Source of the DNA: Bradyrhizobium hereditatis
Lineage (GTDB): Bacteria; Pseudomonadota; Alphaproteobacteria; Rhizobiales; Xanthobacteraceae
Assembly: GCF_020329435.1 (NCBI RefSeq)
Contig: NZ_JAGKJK010000009.1
Span: forward strand, 248,001-312,000
Reading direction: 5' to 3'
DNA: 64,000 nucleotides
The translations under genes were made by a program, and so were the position numbers. The stretch's first letter is position 1. Every line of letters begins with the position of its first letter. The notes under the pieces were generated by a model. It ran no database searches. It was not told where the DNA came from and was given only the letters and a program-made list of their open reading frames with translations. Below, in pieces: positions 1 through 7,524 of this stretch.

Positions 1-2386
1 TGGTCGCGGCCGAGTAGACCGAGGCATCCGGCCGCGCGATCGGCGCGATCGCCCGCCACGGCAACGCGGCAGCGCCTATACCGATTGCAGCGGCGCACAG
101 GGCTGCTGCGGTTGCAAGCATGCCACGTCCGGCGAACGGATTCTGCCATGTGCGCGATGCGGGGGCGGGTTGGGGCGGTGCGGATAATGCTTCCGGCGTT
201 GTCTGCTCCTCGCCGCGCAGCCCGCGCAAGATGCGCTCTGGTGTAAACGGCAATTCGCGGAAGCGCACGCCGGTCGCATCATAGATCGCGTTGGCGATCG
301 CTGCGGCGCTCGGAACGGAAGCAGATTCGCCAACGCCGAGCGGCGGCTGATCCTGCCGCGGCAGCATTAGCACGTCGATCTCAGGCACGTCGGGAAACTT
401 GATGATGGGATAGGCGCCCCATTCCCGTGCCGTCACGGAGGTGCGGTCGAATGAGACTTCCTCCATCAGTGCGCGGCTGGTCGACTGGATGACGTTACCG
501 TGGATTTGGTGGCGCACGCCATCCGGATTGATCATCAGCCCGGAGTCCTGTCCGGCCACCACGCGCGTGACGCTGACATCGCCGGTCACCTTGTTGACCG
601 CGACATCGGCGATCCATGCCGACCACGCTGCGCCATAGCCGGGAAACTTGCTGTGCACATAGAGCGCGTAGGCAAAGCCGCGCCCACGCACGATATCGCC
701 TTCGGCCTGCTTGTCCCGCCGAACCGGCCGCGGCTTCCAGCCCGCGCGCTCGGCCACAGCGTTGACGAGATCGACCGCGCGCGGGTCCTTCAGATAGCGC
801 AGGCGGTACTCGATCGGATCGACGCCGGCCTCCGATGCGCATTCGTCGATCCAGCATTCATGCGCAAACGTGTTCGGCAGTGCCGAGACGCCGCGCAGCC
901 ACGCCGCCCGCACGATCGGCGGCATGTCGTTCGCGACCACGCGCAGATTCTCGTAGTCATAGGGCGGGATCGCCGTGCGATCGCCCATCTCGAAGACGGC
1001 CGGCGTGTGCGGGACGGCGCCGGTCAAAAGCAGCGCGAGCGTTGGCGCGCCGTTCGATGGATAGCGCGTCGCAAAATCATATCCGGCGACGCTGCCGTCG
1101 GCGTTCAGGCCGCCGTTGACGTCCATCAATTGGGCGGTGCCCTTCGGCTCCCAGGCGTGCTCCTGCTCTCGCGTCAGCTGCACGCGGACGGGACGGCCGA
1201 CGGCGCGCGACAGCAGCACCGCGTCGGCGGAGACGTCATCAGCGCAGTTGCGGCCGTAGCAGCCGGCCGCTTCCAGTCGGATCACCTCGATCTCGGCTTC
1301 GCGCCGGTGGATCAGCCGGGCCAGATCGGTGCGCAGATGATGCGGGTTCTGCGTGCCCGACCAGACTCGCGTCAGATCCTCCTGATAATCGGCGACCGCG
1401 CAGGATGGACCGATCGAGGCGTGCATCTGATAAGGCCAGATGTAGGTGCGCGGCATCGGCTTGGCGGCGCCGGCAATCGCAGCGTCGACATCGCCCTTGT
1501 CGATCAGCTTGCGCGGAGTAGATGGATTTGCTCGAAGCGCAGTCTCGATATCCTTCAGGTCGGGCAGCGTCGGAACCGGCTTCCAGCTCACCTTGAGCTG
1601 CGCGGCGGCCTTGATTGCATTCTCCTCGCGCTCGGCGACGACACCGACGAAATCGCCGATCCTGACGACGGCGACGAGTCCTGGAATATTGCTGACTGAA
1701 CTCTCGTCCACCGCGATCAGGCTGTTGCCGATGAAGTCTCCCACGTCGACGCCAGCATAGGGCGGCCGGACGACGCGTCCGTGAAGCATGCCGGGGACGC
1801 GCACGTCGTGCACGTAGACCAGTTCGCCGGTTGCCTTTGCCGGCAGGTCGAGGCGCGGCATCGATTGTCCGACGATGGTGTAGGCCTCGACCGATTTCAC
1901 CGGAACGTCGTCCGCCAGTTCAAGCTGGATGATTTCGCCCGCGATCAGTTCGCCATAGCTGACGCTGCGATTATCCTTGCCGCGGATCAGGCCGTCTTCA
2001 ATGACGAGCTGTTCAACCGGAAGCTCCAGTCGTTCCGCGGCTCGTGCGGCCAGAAACTGCCGCGCTTGCGCTGCGGCCTTGCGCAGCGGCACGGCCGTGA
2101 TCTGGATCGTTTCGCTCGCGATCGTCGCGCCCTGATTGGGGACGAGGGCGGTGTCGCCGAGCACGACCACGACACGCGCAAAGGATACGTCGAGCTCTTC
2201 TGCCACGATCTGCCCGAGCGCGGTGCGGATACCGGTGCCGAGATCGACGTGGCCGTTATAGGCGGTAACCGTTCCGTCGGCGGTGATCTTGATGAAGGTC
2301 TCGAACTTGACGGCTTCGACCGGCGAGGCCGCGCGAACGACGGTCAGCGTGCCTTGCAACGGTTTGGACGTGCGAGGCGCAGCCAT
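1..2386 (-). CDS. nicB: Nicotinate dehydrogenase-type molybdopterin large subunit with membrane/cytochrome tail (partial)
   Basis: Large subunit of a xanthine dehydrogenase-family hydroxylase, cut by the left edge after about 795 codons. The reading frame starts at ATG 2386, overlapping the TGA of the [2Fe-2S] subunit gene. Early residues contain the cofactor-domain signature GHVDLGTGIRTALGQI. The catalytic glutamate lies in GVGESA at about residue 687. Most single-domain family members end soon after this point. Here the chain continues through a Pro/Ala-rich linker into a hydrophobic segment at about residues 755-775 (LATAAALCAAAIGIGAA), then leaves the window. This layout matches NicB-type subunits, which carry C-terminal c-type cytochrome domains passing electrons to the respiratory chain; those domains would lie outside the window. 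The role as nicotinate 6-hydroxylase is inferred from the neighbouring 6-hydroxynicotinate reductase and enamidase genes. Isoquinoline 1-oxidoreductase-like activity on another N-heterocycle is the main alternative. Confidence 0.8.
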   Translation of the reverse strand, partial: MAAPRTSKPLQGTLTVVRAASPVEAVKFETFIKITADGTVTAYNGHVDLGTGIRTALGQIVAEELDVSFARVVVVLGDTALVPNQGATIASETIQITAVPLRKAAAQARQFLAARAAERLELPVEQLVIEDGLIRGKDNRSVSYGELIAGEIIQLELADDVPVKSVEAYTIVGQSMPRLDLPAKATGELVYVHDVRVPGMLHGRVVRPPYAGVDVGDFIGNSLIAVDESSVSNIPGLVAVVRIGDFVGVVAEREENAIKAAAQLKVSWKPVPTLPDLKDIETALRANPSTPRKLIDKGDVDAAIAGAAKPMPRTYIWPYQMHASIGPSCAVADYQEDLTRVWSGTQNPHHLRTDLARLIHRREAEIEVIRLEAAGCYGRNCADDVSADAVLLSRAVGRPVRVQLTREQEHAWEPKGTAQLMDVNGGLNADGSVAGYDFATRYPSNGAPTLALLLTGAVPHTPAVFEMGDRTAIPPYDYENLRVVANDMPPIVRAAWLRGVSALPNTFAHECWIDECASEAGVDPIEYRLRYLKDPRAVDLVNAVAERAGWKPRPVRRDKQAEGDIVRGRGFAYALYVHSKFPGYGAAWSAWIADVAVNKVTGDVSVTRVVAGQDSGLMINPDGVRHQIHGNVIQSTSRALMEEVSFDRTSVTAREWGAYPIIKFPDVPEIDVLMLPRQDQPPLGVGESASVPSAAAIANAIYDATGVRFRELPFTPERILRGLRGEEQTTPEALSAPPQPAPASRTWQNPFAGRGMLATAAALCAAAIGIGAAALPWRAIAPIARPDASVYSAAT

Positions 2387-2868
2387 CACGCCTGCGCCTC
2401 AACGACATGGCCGGCGGCGCGCATGGCGGCGCGCATGATCTCGACATGCGCGCCGCAGCGGCAGAGATGATGACGCAGCGCTTCAAGCACCTCGTCCTCC
2501 GACGGGTGAGGGGAGCGCAGCAACAGCGCTTTCGTCGTGATGATCATGCCGTTGAGACAGTAGCCGCATTGCGCGGCCTGTTCGCGGATGAACGCCTGCT
2601 GCACCGGATCAGGTTGCGCGCGCGTGCCGAGGCCTTCGAGCGTCACGATGTCACGCCCGTCGCAGCCTTCGATCGGGATCACGCAGGAGCGCGCGGCGAC
2701 GCCGTCGATCAGCACGGCACAGGCGCCGCATTCGCCGAGCCCGCAACCATATTTCGGTCCGTTCAGTTCGAGATCGTTGCGCAGCACATAAAGCAATGCG
2801 CTATCGGGTGCGGCATCGACATCATGAGTCTTGCCGTTGACGGTCAGGCGCATCGTGCTTTGCGTCAT
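2386..2868 (-). CDS. nicA: (2Fe-2S) subunit of nicotinate dehydrogenase-type hydroxylase
   Basis: A 160-residue iron-sulfur electron-transfer subunit. The plant-ferredoxin-like cluster uses C42, C47, C50 and C62 (GCGLGECGAC). The second cluster uses C101, C104, C136 and C138 (CGYCLNG and CRCG), the usual arrangement in molybdenum hydroxylase small subunits. The ATG at 2868 is preceded by GGGGAGC; an upstream in-frame extension has no ribosome site and overlaps the promoter. The stop overlaps the start of the large subunit, so the two are co-translated. The gene diverges from the 6-hydroxynicotinate reductase operon and has a GTTTGT/ACAAAC inverted repeat 62 bases upstream. Substrate is inferred from context; the cofactor type is secure. 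Confidence 0.85.
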   Translation of the reverse strand: MTQSTMRLTVNGKTHDVDAAPDSALLYVLRNDLELNGPKYGCGLGECGACAVLIDGVAARSCVIPIEGCDGRDIVTLEGLGTRAQPDPVQQAFIREQAAQCGYCLNGMIITTKALLLRSPHPSEDEVLEALRHHLCRCGAHVEIMRAAMRAAGHVVEAQA

Positions 2869-2921
2869 GCTCCCCGCGAGTCCTCGTTGCGCTGCAAAAT
2901 CTTGCGCTGGACACTTCGCGG

Positions 2922-2949
2922 AGGATACCGTTTGTGTACAAACGTGCAA
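2922..2949 (-). promoter_or_regulatory. Putative nicA promoter with operator in the spacer
   Basis: On the minus strand, TTGCAC (2949-2944) and TATCCT (2927-2922) are spaced by 16 bases. The spacer holds a perfect inverted repeat with arms GTTTGT/ACAAAC (2930-2943, centre GT). It matches the GTATAC-type sites at 3081 and 18130 at 11 of 14 positions. A bound protein here would block polymerase. The promoter boxes are judged by eye. Confidence 0.5.
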
Positions 2950-3049
2950 GCCGCGGCATCTCGCTGCGGAGCCTTGCCCGCTTTATGAACAAAGAGCGAG
3001 GCAAATGAGGTATTATGCGGCAAGCTGGGCTTTTCGCCTGCCAGCCCGC

Positions 3050-3092
3050 TTGACAGCGTTCAAGTCCGCGCGCAACATCATTCGTATACGAA
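3050..3092 (+). promoter_or_regulatory. Putative hnr operon promoter and GTATAC operator
   Basis: TTGACA at 3050-3055 is followed after 17 bases by a weak -10 (CAACAT, 3073-3078). The perfect palindrome TTCGTATACGAA lies at 3081-3092, where transcription would start, 63 bases before the hnr ATG. CATTCGTATACGAAC here matches CATTTGTATACGAAC at 18128-18142 at 14 of 15 positions. The position suggests repression. The MarR gene at the end of this operon is the nearest candidate regulator. Confidence 0.55.
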
Positions 3093-3154
3093 CAAATGGT
3101 CGGACCCGCGAGGAGGCGGGCACGATCGGCGCCTTCTCGATCGCAGGCTTGTTC

Positions 3155-4600
3155 ATGACCGATGCGACCGTCGCCGGTGGCGACAAGATCCGCTGCGATG
3201 CCTGTCCGGTGATGTGCTACATCAAGCCGGGCGCGGCGGGCGCGTGCGATCGTTACGCCAACCACAATGGCGAGCTGGTGCGCGTCGATCCGCATATCGT
3301 GCTGGAGCGAACGGTGTCGCATGGCGGGCGGCTGGTGCCGTTCCAGGCCGGCGGCGACTGGGACGGCAAGCTCGTTCACGAACCCAGTGTGTTCGTTACC
3401 GCGATTGGCGCGGGAACGACCTATCCCGACTACAAGCCTGCGCCCTTTATCGTGTCGTCGGAAGTCGACGGCGTCGACATGGTCACTGTCGTGACCGAGG
3501 GCATTTTCAGCTATTGCGGCGTCAAAGTGAAGATTGACACCGATCGCTATCTCGGCCCGGAGACGGCAACCGTCCGCGCGGAGGGCGAGGCGATCGGTCA
3601 TGTGACGACCAGCGAGTACGGTTCGCAGATGCTGTCGCTTGGCGGCGTGCATCATCTTACCGGCGGCTCAAAGAAAGAAGGACGCGTCACCTGCGACGCA
3701 CTGATGGACCTCTCCAACTGCAAGGCGGTGGAACTCACCATCGATGGCGGCGCTACGGTCGTGGTACAGGCCGGCCGTCCACCGATCGTCAACGGCGTTG
3801 CCGAAGAGCGGATGCGGGTGGGCTGCGGTTCGGCGACCATCGGCATGTTTGCCAAGCAATGGCACGGCAAGGTCGACGAGGTCGTAGTCGTCGACGACCA
3901 TATTACCGGCGTGCTCTCGGAACATCAGGCCGGCAAGCTGCTCGATATTCCCGATACCGGGATCAAGATGAAAGGCCGACGCTCGACGCCGGGCCGTTAC
4001 TTTCAGGTCGCCGATCCCGGAACGGGGTGGGGCGGCACCAATATCTCCGATCCTCTATCGGTGCTGGGGCCGTTCAATCCCAAGGAAGCGCGGCCGGGCC
4101 TGACGATGCTGATGGTTTCGACGACAGGCGAGCACGCGGCTTATTACGAGCTCGATGAGGCGCTGCGGCCGATTGAGAAGCAGATGCCAGCTGATCTTCA
4201 GTTTTCGGTCGAGCGCATCCAGGAGAATTGCGAGCCGGCGCTGTGTACGGTGCTGTTCATGGGAGGCGCCGGCGGCTCGCTGCGCGCGGGTGTTACTGAT
4301 AATCCGGTGCGGCTGACGCGCTCGGTCAAGGATGCGCTGACGCGGGTCACCAGCGGCGGTGCACCGGTTTATGTGTGGCCGGGCGGCGGTATCACCTTCA
4401 TGGTTGATGTCACGCAGATGCCGGCGGGTGCATTTGGCTATGTGCCGACGCCGGCGCTGGTGGCACCGATCGAGTTCACGCTGAAACTGTCCGACTATGC
4501 CGCGCTCGGCGGCCACATGGATCACGTTCGCCCGCTGGCCTCCTTGCGGGAAAACAGCGAATTCCGGCCGATGCCCTATATGCCCGGACGTCGCGCATGA
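3155..4600 (+). CDS. hnr: 6-hydroxynicotinate reductase-like iron-sulfur protein
   Basis: Predicted to reduce 6-hydroxynicotinate to 1,4,5,6-tetrahydro-6-oxonicotinate using reduced ferredoxin, as described for the Eubacterium barkeri enzyme. The protein has 481 residues. An N-terminal cysteine cluster, C14, C17, C21 and C31 (CDACPVMC, then C after nine residues), is suited to a [4Fe-4S] centre. The rest is soluble, with no signal peptide or membrane helix. I chose ATG 3155; the frame is open further upstream, but that part runs through the divergent promoter. It is the first gene of an operon and overlaps the UPF0280 gene by four bases. The family assignment is from memory of this gene trio in Bradyrhizobium annotations. 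The enamidase and ferredoxin reductase at 16.8-19 kb support the pathway. The physiological substrate has not been shown for this protein. Confidence 0.72.
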   Translation: MTDATVAGGDKIRCDACPVMCYIKPGAAGACDRYANHNGELVRVDPHIVLERTVSHGGRLVPFQAGGDWDGKLVHEPSVFVTAIGAGTTYPDYKPAPFIVSSEVDGVDMVTVVTEGIFSYCGVKVKIDTDRYLGPETATVRAEGEAIGHVTTSEYGSQMLSLGGVHHLTGGSKKEGRVTCDALMDLSNCKAVELTIDGGATVVVQAGRPPIVNGVAEERMRVGCGSATIGMFAKQWHGKVDEVVVVDDHITGVLSEHQAGKLLDIPDTGIKMKGRRSTPGRYFQVADPGTGWGGTNISDPLSVLGPFNPKEARPGLTMLMVSTTGEHAAYYELDEALRPIEKQMPADLQFSVERIQENCEPALCTVLFMGGAGGSLRAGVTDNPVRLTRSVKDALTRVTSGGAPVYVWPGGGITFMVDVTQMPAGAFGYVPTPALVAPIEFTLKLSDYAALGGHMDHVRPLASLRENSEFRPMPYMPGRRA

Positions 4601-5505
4601 AACGACTCCCGCAAATAGCGCTTCTTCCTGACGGCAAGCGGCTGCATTTGCAGGACGGTCCGATTGACCTGATCATTGAGGCGAAGGGAAGTGAGGGCAG
4701 CGTTCGTTCTGCGTACGAGGCTGCTGCGCGGCGCTTCACCGGCCTGCTCGATGAACTCTGCGAAGAGTTGATTGAACTCCGAAAGGCCGCCGATCCGGCT
4801 AGATGCGCCCTGAACGGCGTCGTCGCGCGCCGCATGCATGCGGCTGTGGCGCCGTTTGCTGCCGAGCATTTCATCACGCCGATGGCGGCCGTGGCGGGCA
4901 GCGTTGCGGAAGAAATTCTTGGAGCGATGCTGGGCGCGGCGCGGCTCGATCGTGCCTACGTCAACAATGGCGGCGATATCGCTTTGCATTTGACCCGTGG
5001 CGAGCAGTTCACCGTCGGGCTGATGGACCGGCCGGACCATCATGGCGTGATGCAGGCCATCACCATCGAAGCAGATGATCCCGCGCACGGCATCGCGACC
5101 AGCGGGCGCCATGGCCGCAGCTTTTCGCTCGGGATCGCAGACGCCGTCACCGTGCTGGCGCGAACCGCCTCGCAGGCCGATGCCGCGGCAACCATCGTCG
5201 CCAATGCCGTCGATCTGCCCGGTCATCCCGCGATCAGTCGCTGTCCGGCCAACGAATTGCAGCCCGATAGCGATCTCGGCGCGCGCCTTGTTACCCGCGA
5301 CGTCGGCGAACTCCGCGGGGAGGAAATCGACGCTGCATTAAGCGCTGGGGTGAGCCGGGCACAGCAATTGCTTGCGGCTGGATTGATCGAAGGTGCGGCC
5401 TTGCGTCTACTAGGCGAGACGGCCGTGGTGGGTTCAACAGGGATCAGGGCAGGGGCGTTGCCCGCGTTTCACGGAAGCGCACTGGAAAGAATAGCGCATG
5501 TTTGA
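4597..5505 (+). CDS. UPF0280 family protein (ApbE-like)
   Basis: A 302-residue soluble protein of the uncharacterised UPF0280 family, which resembles the flavin transferase ApbE. Recognisable stretches are AAVAGSVAEEIL, YVNNGGDIALHL and a late IATSGRHGRSFSLGIAD; the NNGGD and TSG segments resemble ApbE motifs. No lipoprotein signal is present, unlike typical ApbE. The start overlaps the hnr stop by four bases, implying coupled translation. Because hnr encodes a redox protein, a role in flavin or cofactor loading of the reductase is possible. A direct step on a pathway intermediate is equally open. Function is unknown; family membership is the firm part. Confidence 0.8.
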   Translation: MKRLPQIALLPDGKRLHLQDGPIDLIIEAKGSEGSVRSAYEAAARRFTGLLDELCEELIELRKAADPARCALNGVVARRMHAAVAPFAAEHFITPMAAVAGSVAEEILGAMLGAARLDRAYVNNGGDIALHLTRGEQFTVGLMDRPDHHGVMQAITIEADDPAHGIATSGRHGRSFSLGIADAVTVLARTASQADAAATIVANAVDLPGHPAISRCPANELQPDSDLGARLVTRDVGELRGEEIDAALSAGVSRAQQLLAAGLIEGAALRLLGETAVVGSTGIRAGALPAFHGSALERIAHV

Positions 5506-5524
5506 TCGGGAGCGAGGCTGACAG

Positions 5525-6109
5525 ATGAGCGCGATCATTCGCAAGATCGTCACGGTAGTCGAGGAAACCCATCTCGAGATGGGACAAAAGGTTGCGCCGC
5601 CGACCCGGCGGGCCGCTGCGATTGCCGTCATCGAAAATCCGTTCGCCGGCAGATATGTCGAGGATCTCTCGCCCCTGATCGAAATCGGCGAGGAACTCGG
5701 CGATCTGCTTTCGAAGAAGGCGGTCGCCGCGCTTGGCATCGAGGGTGCCAAGGCGCACAGCTATGGCAAGGCTGCCGCCGTAGGTGAGAACGGCGAACTC
5801 GAGCATGCGGCCGCGATCCTGCATCCCAAGATGGGTGCACCGGTGCGCAAAGTTTTGGGCAAGGGCGCAGCATTGATCCCGTCCTCGAAGAAGCGAAGTG
5901 GCCCGGGAACGACGCTGGACATTCCGCTCGGCCACAAGGACGCAGCCTTCGTGCGCAGCCATTTCGACGGCATGGAAGTGCAGATCAACGACGCACCGCG
6001 CGCCAATGAGATCATGGTCGCGATTGCGATCACCGACAGCGGCAGGCCGTTGCCGCGCGTCGGCGGGCTGACGGTTTCGGAAGTCAAAGGCGAAGACGGT
6101 TTGAGATAG
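5525..6109 (+). CDS. DUF1185 / 'amino acid synthesis' family protein
   Basis: A 194-residue soluble protein of the family named AA_synth (DUF1185), whose biochemical role is not established despite the name. Conserved-looking parts are AVIENPFAGRYVEDLSPL near residue 35, HSYGKAAAVGENGELEHA near 79, and a C-terminal NDAPRANEIMVAIAI. It lies 19 bases after the UPF0280 gene and 23 bases before the binding protein, so it belongs to the hnr operon. The placement suggests work on a ring-reduced or ring-opened nicotinate intermediate, but nothing in the sequence proves this. Confidence 0.8.
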   Translation: MSAIIRKIVTVVEETHLEMGQKVAPPTRRAAAIAVIENPFAGRYVEDLSPLIEIGEELGDLLSKKAVAALGIEGAKAHSYGKAAAVGENGELEHAAAILHPKMGAPVRKVLGKGAALIPSSKKRSGPGTTLDIPLGHKDAAFVRSHFDGMEVQINDAPRANEIMVAIAITDSGRPLPRVGGLTVSEVKGEDGLR

Positions 6110-6132
6110 TTCACAATAAATTGGAGGTAGGG

Positions 6133-7335
6133 ATGCGACGGAGACACTTACTGGGCGCGGGGCTGGCGATCGTGGTTGCCGGCATGGCGGGCAATGCCAT
6201 GGCGCAGAGCGAGATCAAGATCGGCGAGATCAACAGCTATTCACTGTTGCCGGCCTTCACCGAGCCCTACCGCAAGGGCTGGCAGCTCGCGGTCGAGGAG
6301 ATCAACGCGGCGGGCGGCATCAACGGCAAAAAGCTCGTCGTCATCTCCAAGGACGACGGCGGCAAGCCGGCGGATGCGACGACAGCCGCCAACGAGCTGG
6401 TGTCGAGCGAAAAGGTCGCGATGCTGGCCGGCACATTTCTCTCCAACATCGGCCTCGCCGTCTCCGACTTCGCCAACCAGAAGAAGGTGTTCTTCCTGGC
6501 CGCGGAGCCTTTGACCGACGCCATCACCTGGTCGAAGGGCAACCGCTACACCTTCCGCCTGCGTCCCTCCAACTATATGCAGGCGGCGATGCTGGTGGAA
6601 GAAGCCGCAAAGCTGCCGGCCAAGCGCTGGGCGACGATTGCGCCGAACTATGAATACGGTCAGTCGGCGGTCGCGGTGTTCAAGAAACTGATGTCGGAGA
6701 AGCGGCCTGATATCCAGTGGGTCGACGAGCAGTGGCCGCCGCAGGGCAAGATTGACGCCGGTCCGGTGGTGCAGGCCGTTGCATCGGCCAATCCGGAGGC
6801 GATCCTCAATGTCACCTTCGGCGCCGATCTGGTTAAACTCGTGCGCGAGGGCAACACCCGCGGCCTGTTCAAGGGACGCTCGGTGGTCTCCTTCCTCACC
6901 GGCGAGCCGGAATATCTCGATCCCTTGAAGGATGAGACACCGGAAGGTTGGATCGTCACCGGCTATCCCTGGTACGACATCAAGACGCCTGACCATGACA
7001 AGTTCCTGAAGGCCTATCAGGCCAAGTTCAACGATTACCCGCGGCTCGGCTCGATCGTCGGTTACCAGACCATCAAGGCGGCCGCCGCGATCCTTGCGAA
7101 GGCCAACTCCACCGATCCGGAGAAGCTGATCGCGGCGACCGAGGGCCTGTCGATGCCGTCGCCGTTCGGCGAGATCACCTTCCGCAAGATCGACCACCAG
7201 TCGACGCTCGGGGCCTTTGTCGGCAAGACCGCGCTAAAGGACGGCAAGGGCGTGATGGTGAACTCGGTCTATCGCAAGGGCGCGGACTATCTGCCAAGCG
7301 ATGCAGAAGTGGAGAAGCTTCGGCCGAAGGACTGA
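6133..7335 (+). CDS. Branched-chain-type ABC transporter substrate-binding protein
   Basis: Periplasmic type I binding protein (LivJ/Peripla_BP_6 class) of 400 residues. The N terminus MRRRHLLGAGLAIVVAG, ending at AMAQ, is a secretion signal with a possible twin-arginine character. The mature part opens with IKIGEINSYS and has the family's VEEINAAGGINGKKL stretch. ATG 6133 is preceded by GGAGGTAGGG. It sits in the hnr operon ahead of its permease and ATPases. The likely ligand is nicotinate or a related aromatic acid rather than an amino acid; this is inferred from the operon only. Confidence 0.9.
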   Translation: MRRRHLLGAGLAIVVAGMAGNAMAQSEIKIGEINSYSLLPAFTEPYRKGWQLAVEEINAAGGINGKKLVVISKDDGGKPADATTAANELVSSEKVAMLAGTFLSNIGLAVSDFANQKKVFFLAAEPLTDAITWSKGNRYTFRLRPSNYMQAAMLVEEAAKLPAKRWATIAPNYEYGQSAVAVFKKLMSEKRPDIQWVDEQWPPQGKIDAGPVVQAVASANPEAILNVTFGADLVKLVREGNTRGLFKGRSVVSFLTGEPEYLDPLKDETPEGWIVTGYPWYDIKTPDHDKFLKAYQAKFNDYPRLGSIVGYQTIKAAAAILAKANSTDPEKLIAATEGLSMPSPFGEITFRKIDHQSTLGAFVGKTALKDGKGVMVNSVYRKGADYLPSDAEVEKLRPKD

Positions 7336-7362
7336 GCTTCGCGAGCGGAAGAGAGCACTGGC

Positions 7363-7496
7363 TCTCCCTCTCCCCGTTCTTACGGGGGAGAGGGTTGGGG
7401 TGAGGGGCTCTCTCCGCGAGTTGTGCGAGTTGTTAGACCTGGACCCCCTCACCCGGATTGCTTCGCAATCCGACCTCTCCCCGCAAGCAGGGCGAG
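7363..7496. repeat. Intergenic palindromic repeat (CCCTCTCCCC type)
   Basis: The gap between the binding-protein and permease genes holds a GC-rich element. CCCTCTCCCC pairs with a GGGGGAGAGGG arm, followed by GTTGGGGTGAGGGG and complementary CCCCCTCACCC and CCTCTCCCC stretches further on. The inner GGATTGCTTCGCAATCC (7454-7470) is a perfect hairpin. Such interspersed hairpins are common between genes in Bradyrhizobium. Here it lies inside an operon and could favour expression of the binding protein over the downstream genes. Confidence 0.75.
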
Positions 7497-7524
7497 GTAA
7501 AGCGACCACGAACCCGGACCGCCA

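Noticed and set aside
500..1699. Long plus-strand open frame (399 codons) opposite nicB
   Set aside because: It is antisense to a frame with clear molybdenum hydroxylase motifs. High GC at third positions leaves antisense frames open; the translation has no recognisable domain and is Arg/Ala/His-rich.
2831..3154. Extended N terminus of Hnr (108 more residues)
   Set aside because: It would run through nicA, both operators and the promoter. The conserved part starts at the ATG at 3155 just before the Cys cluster.
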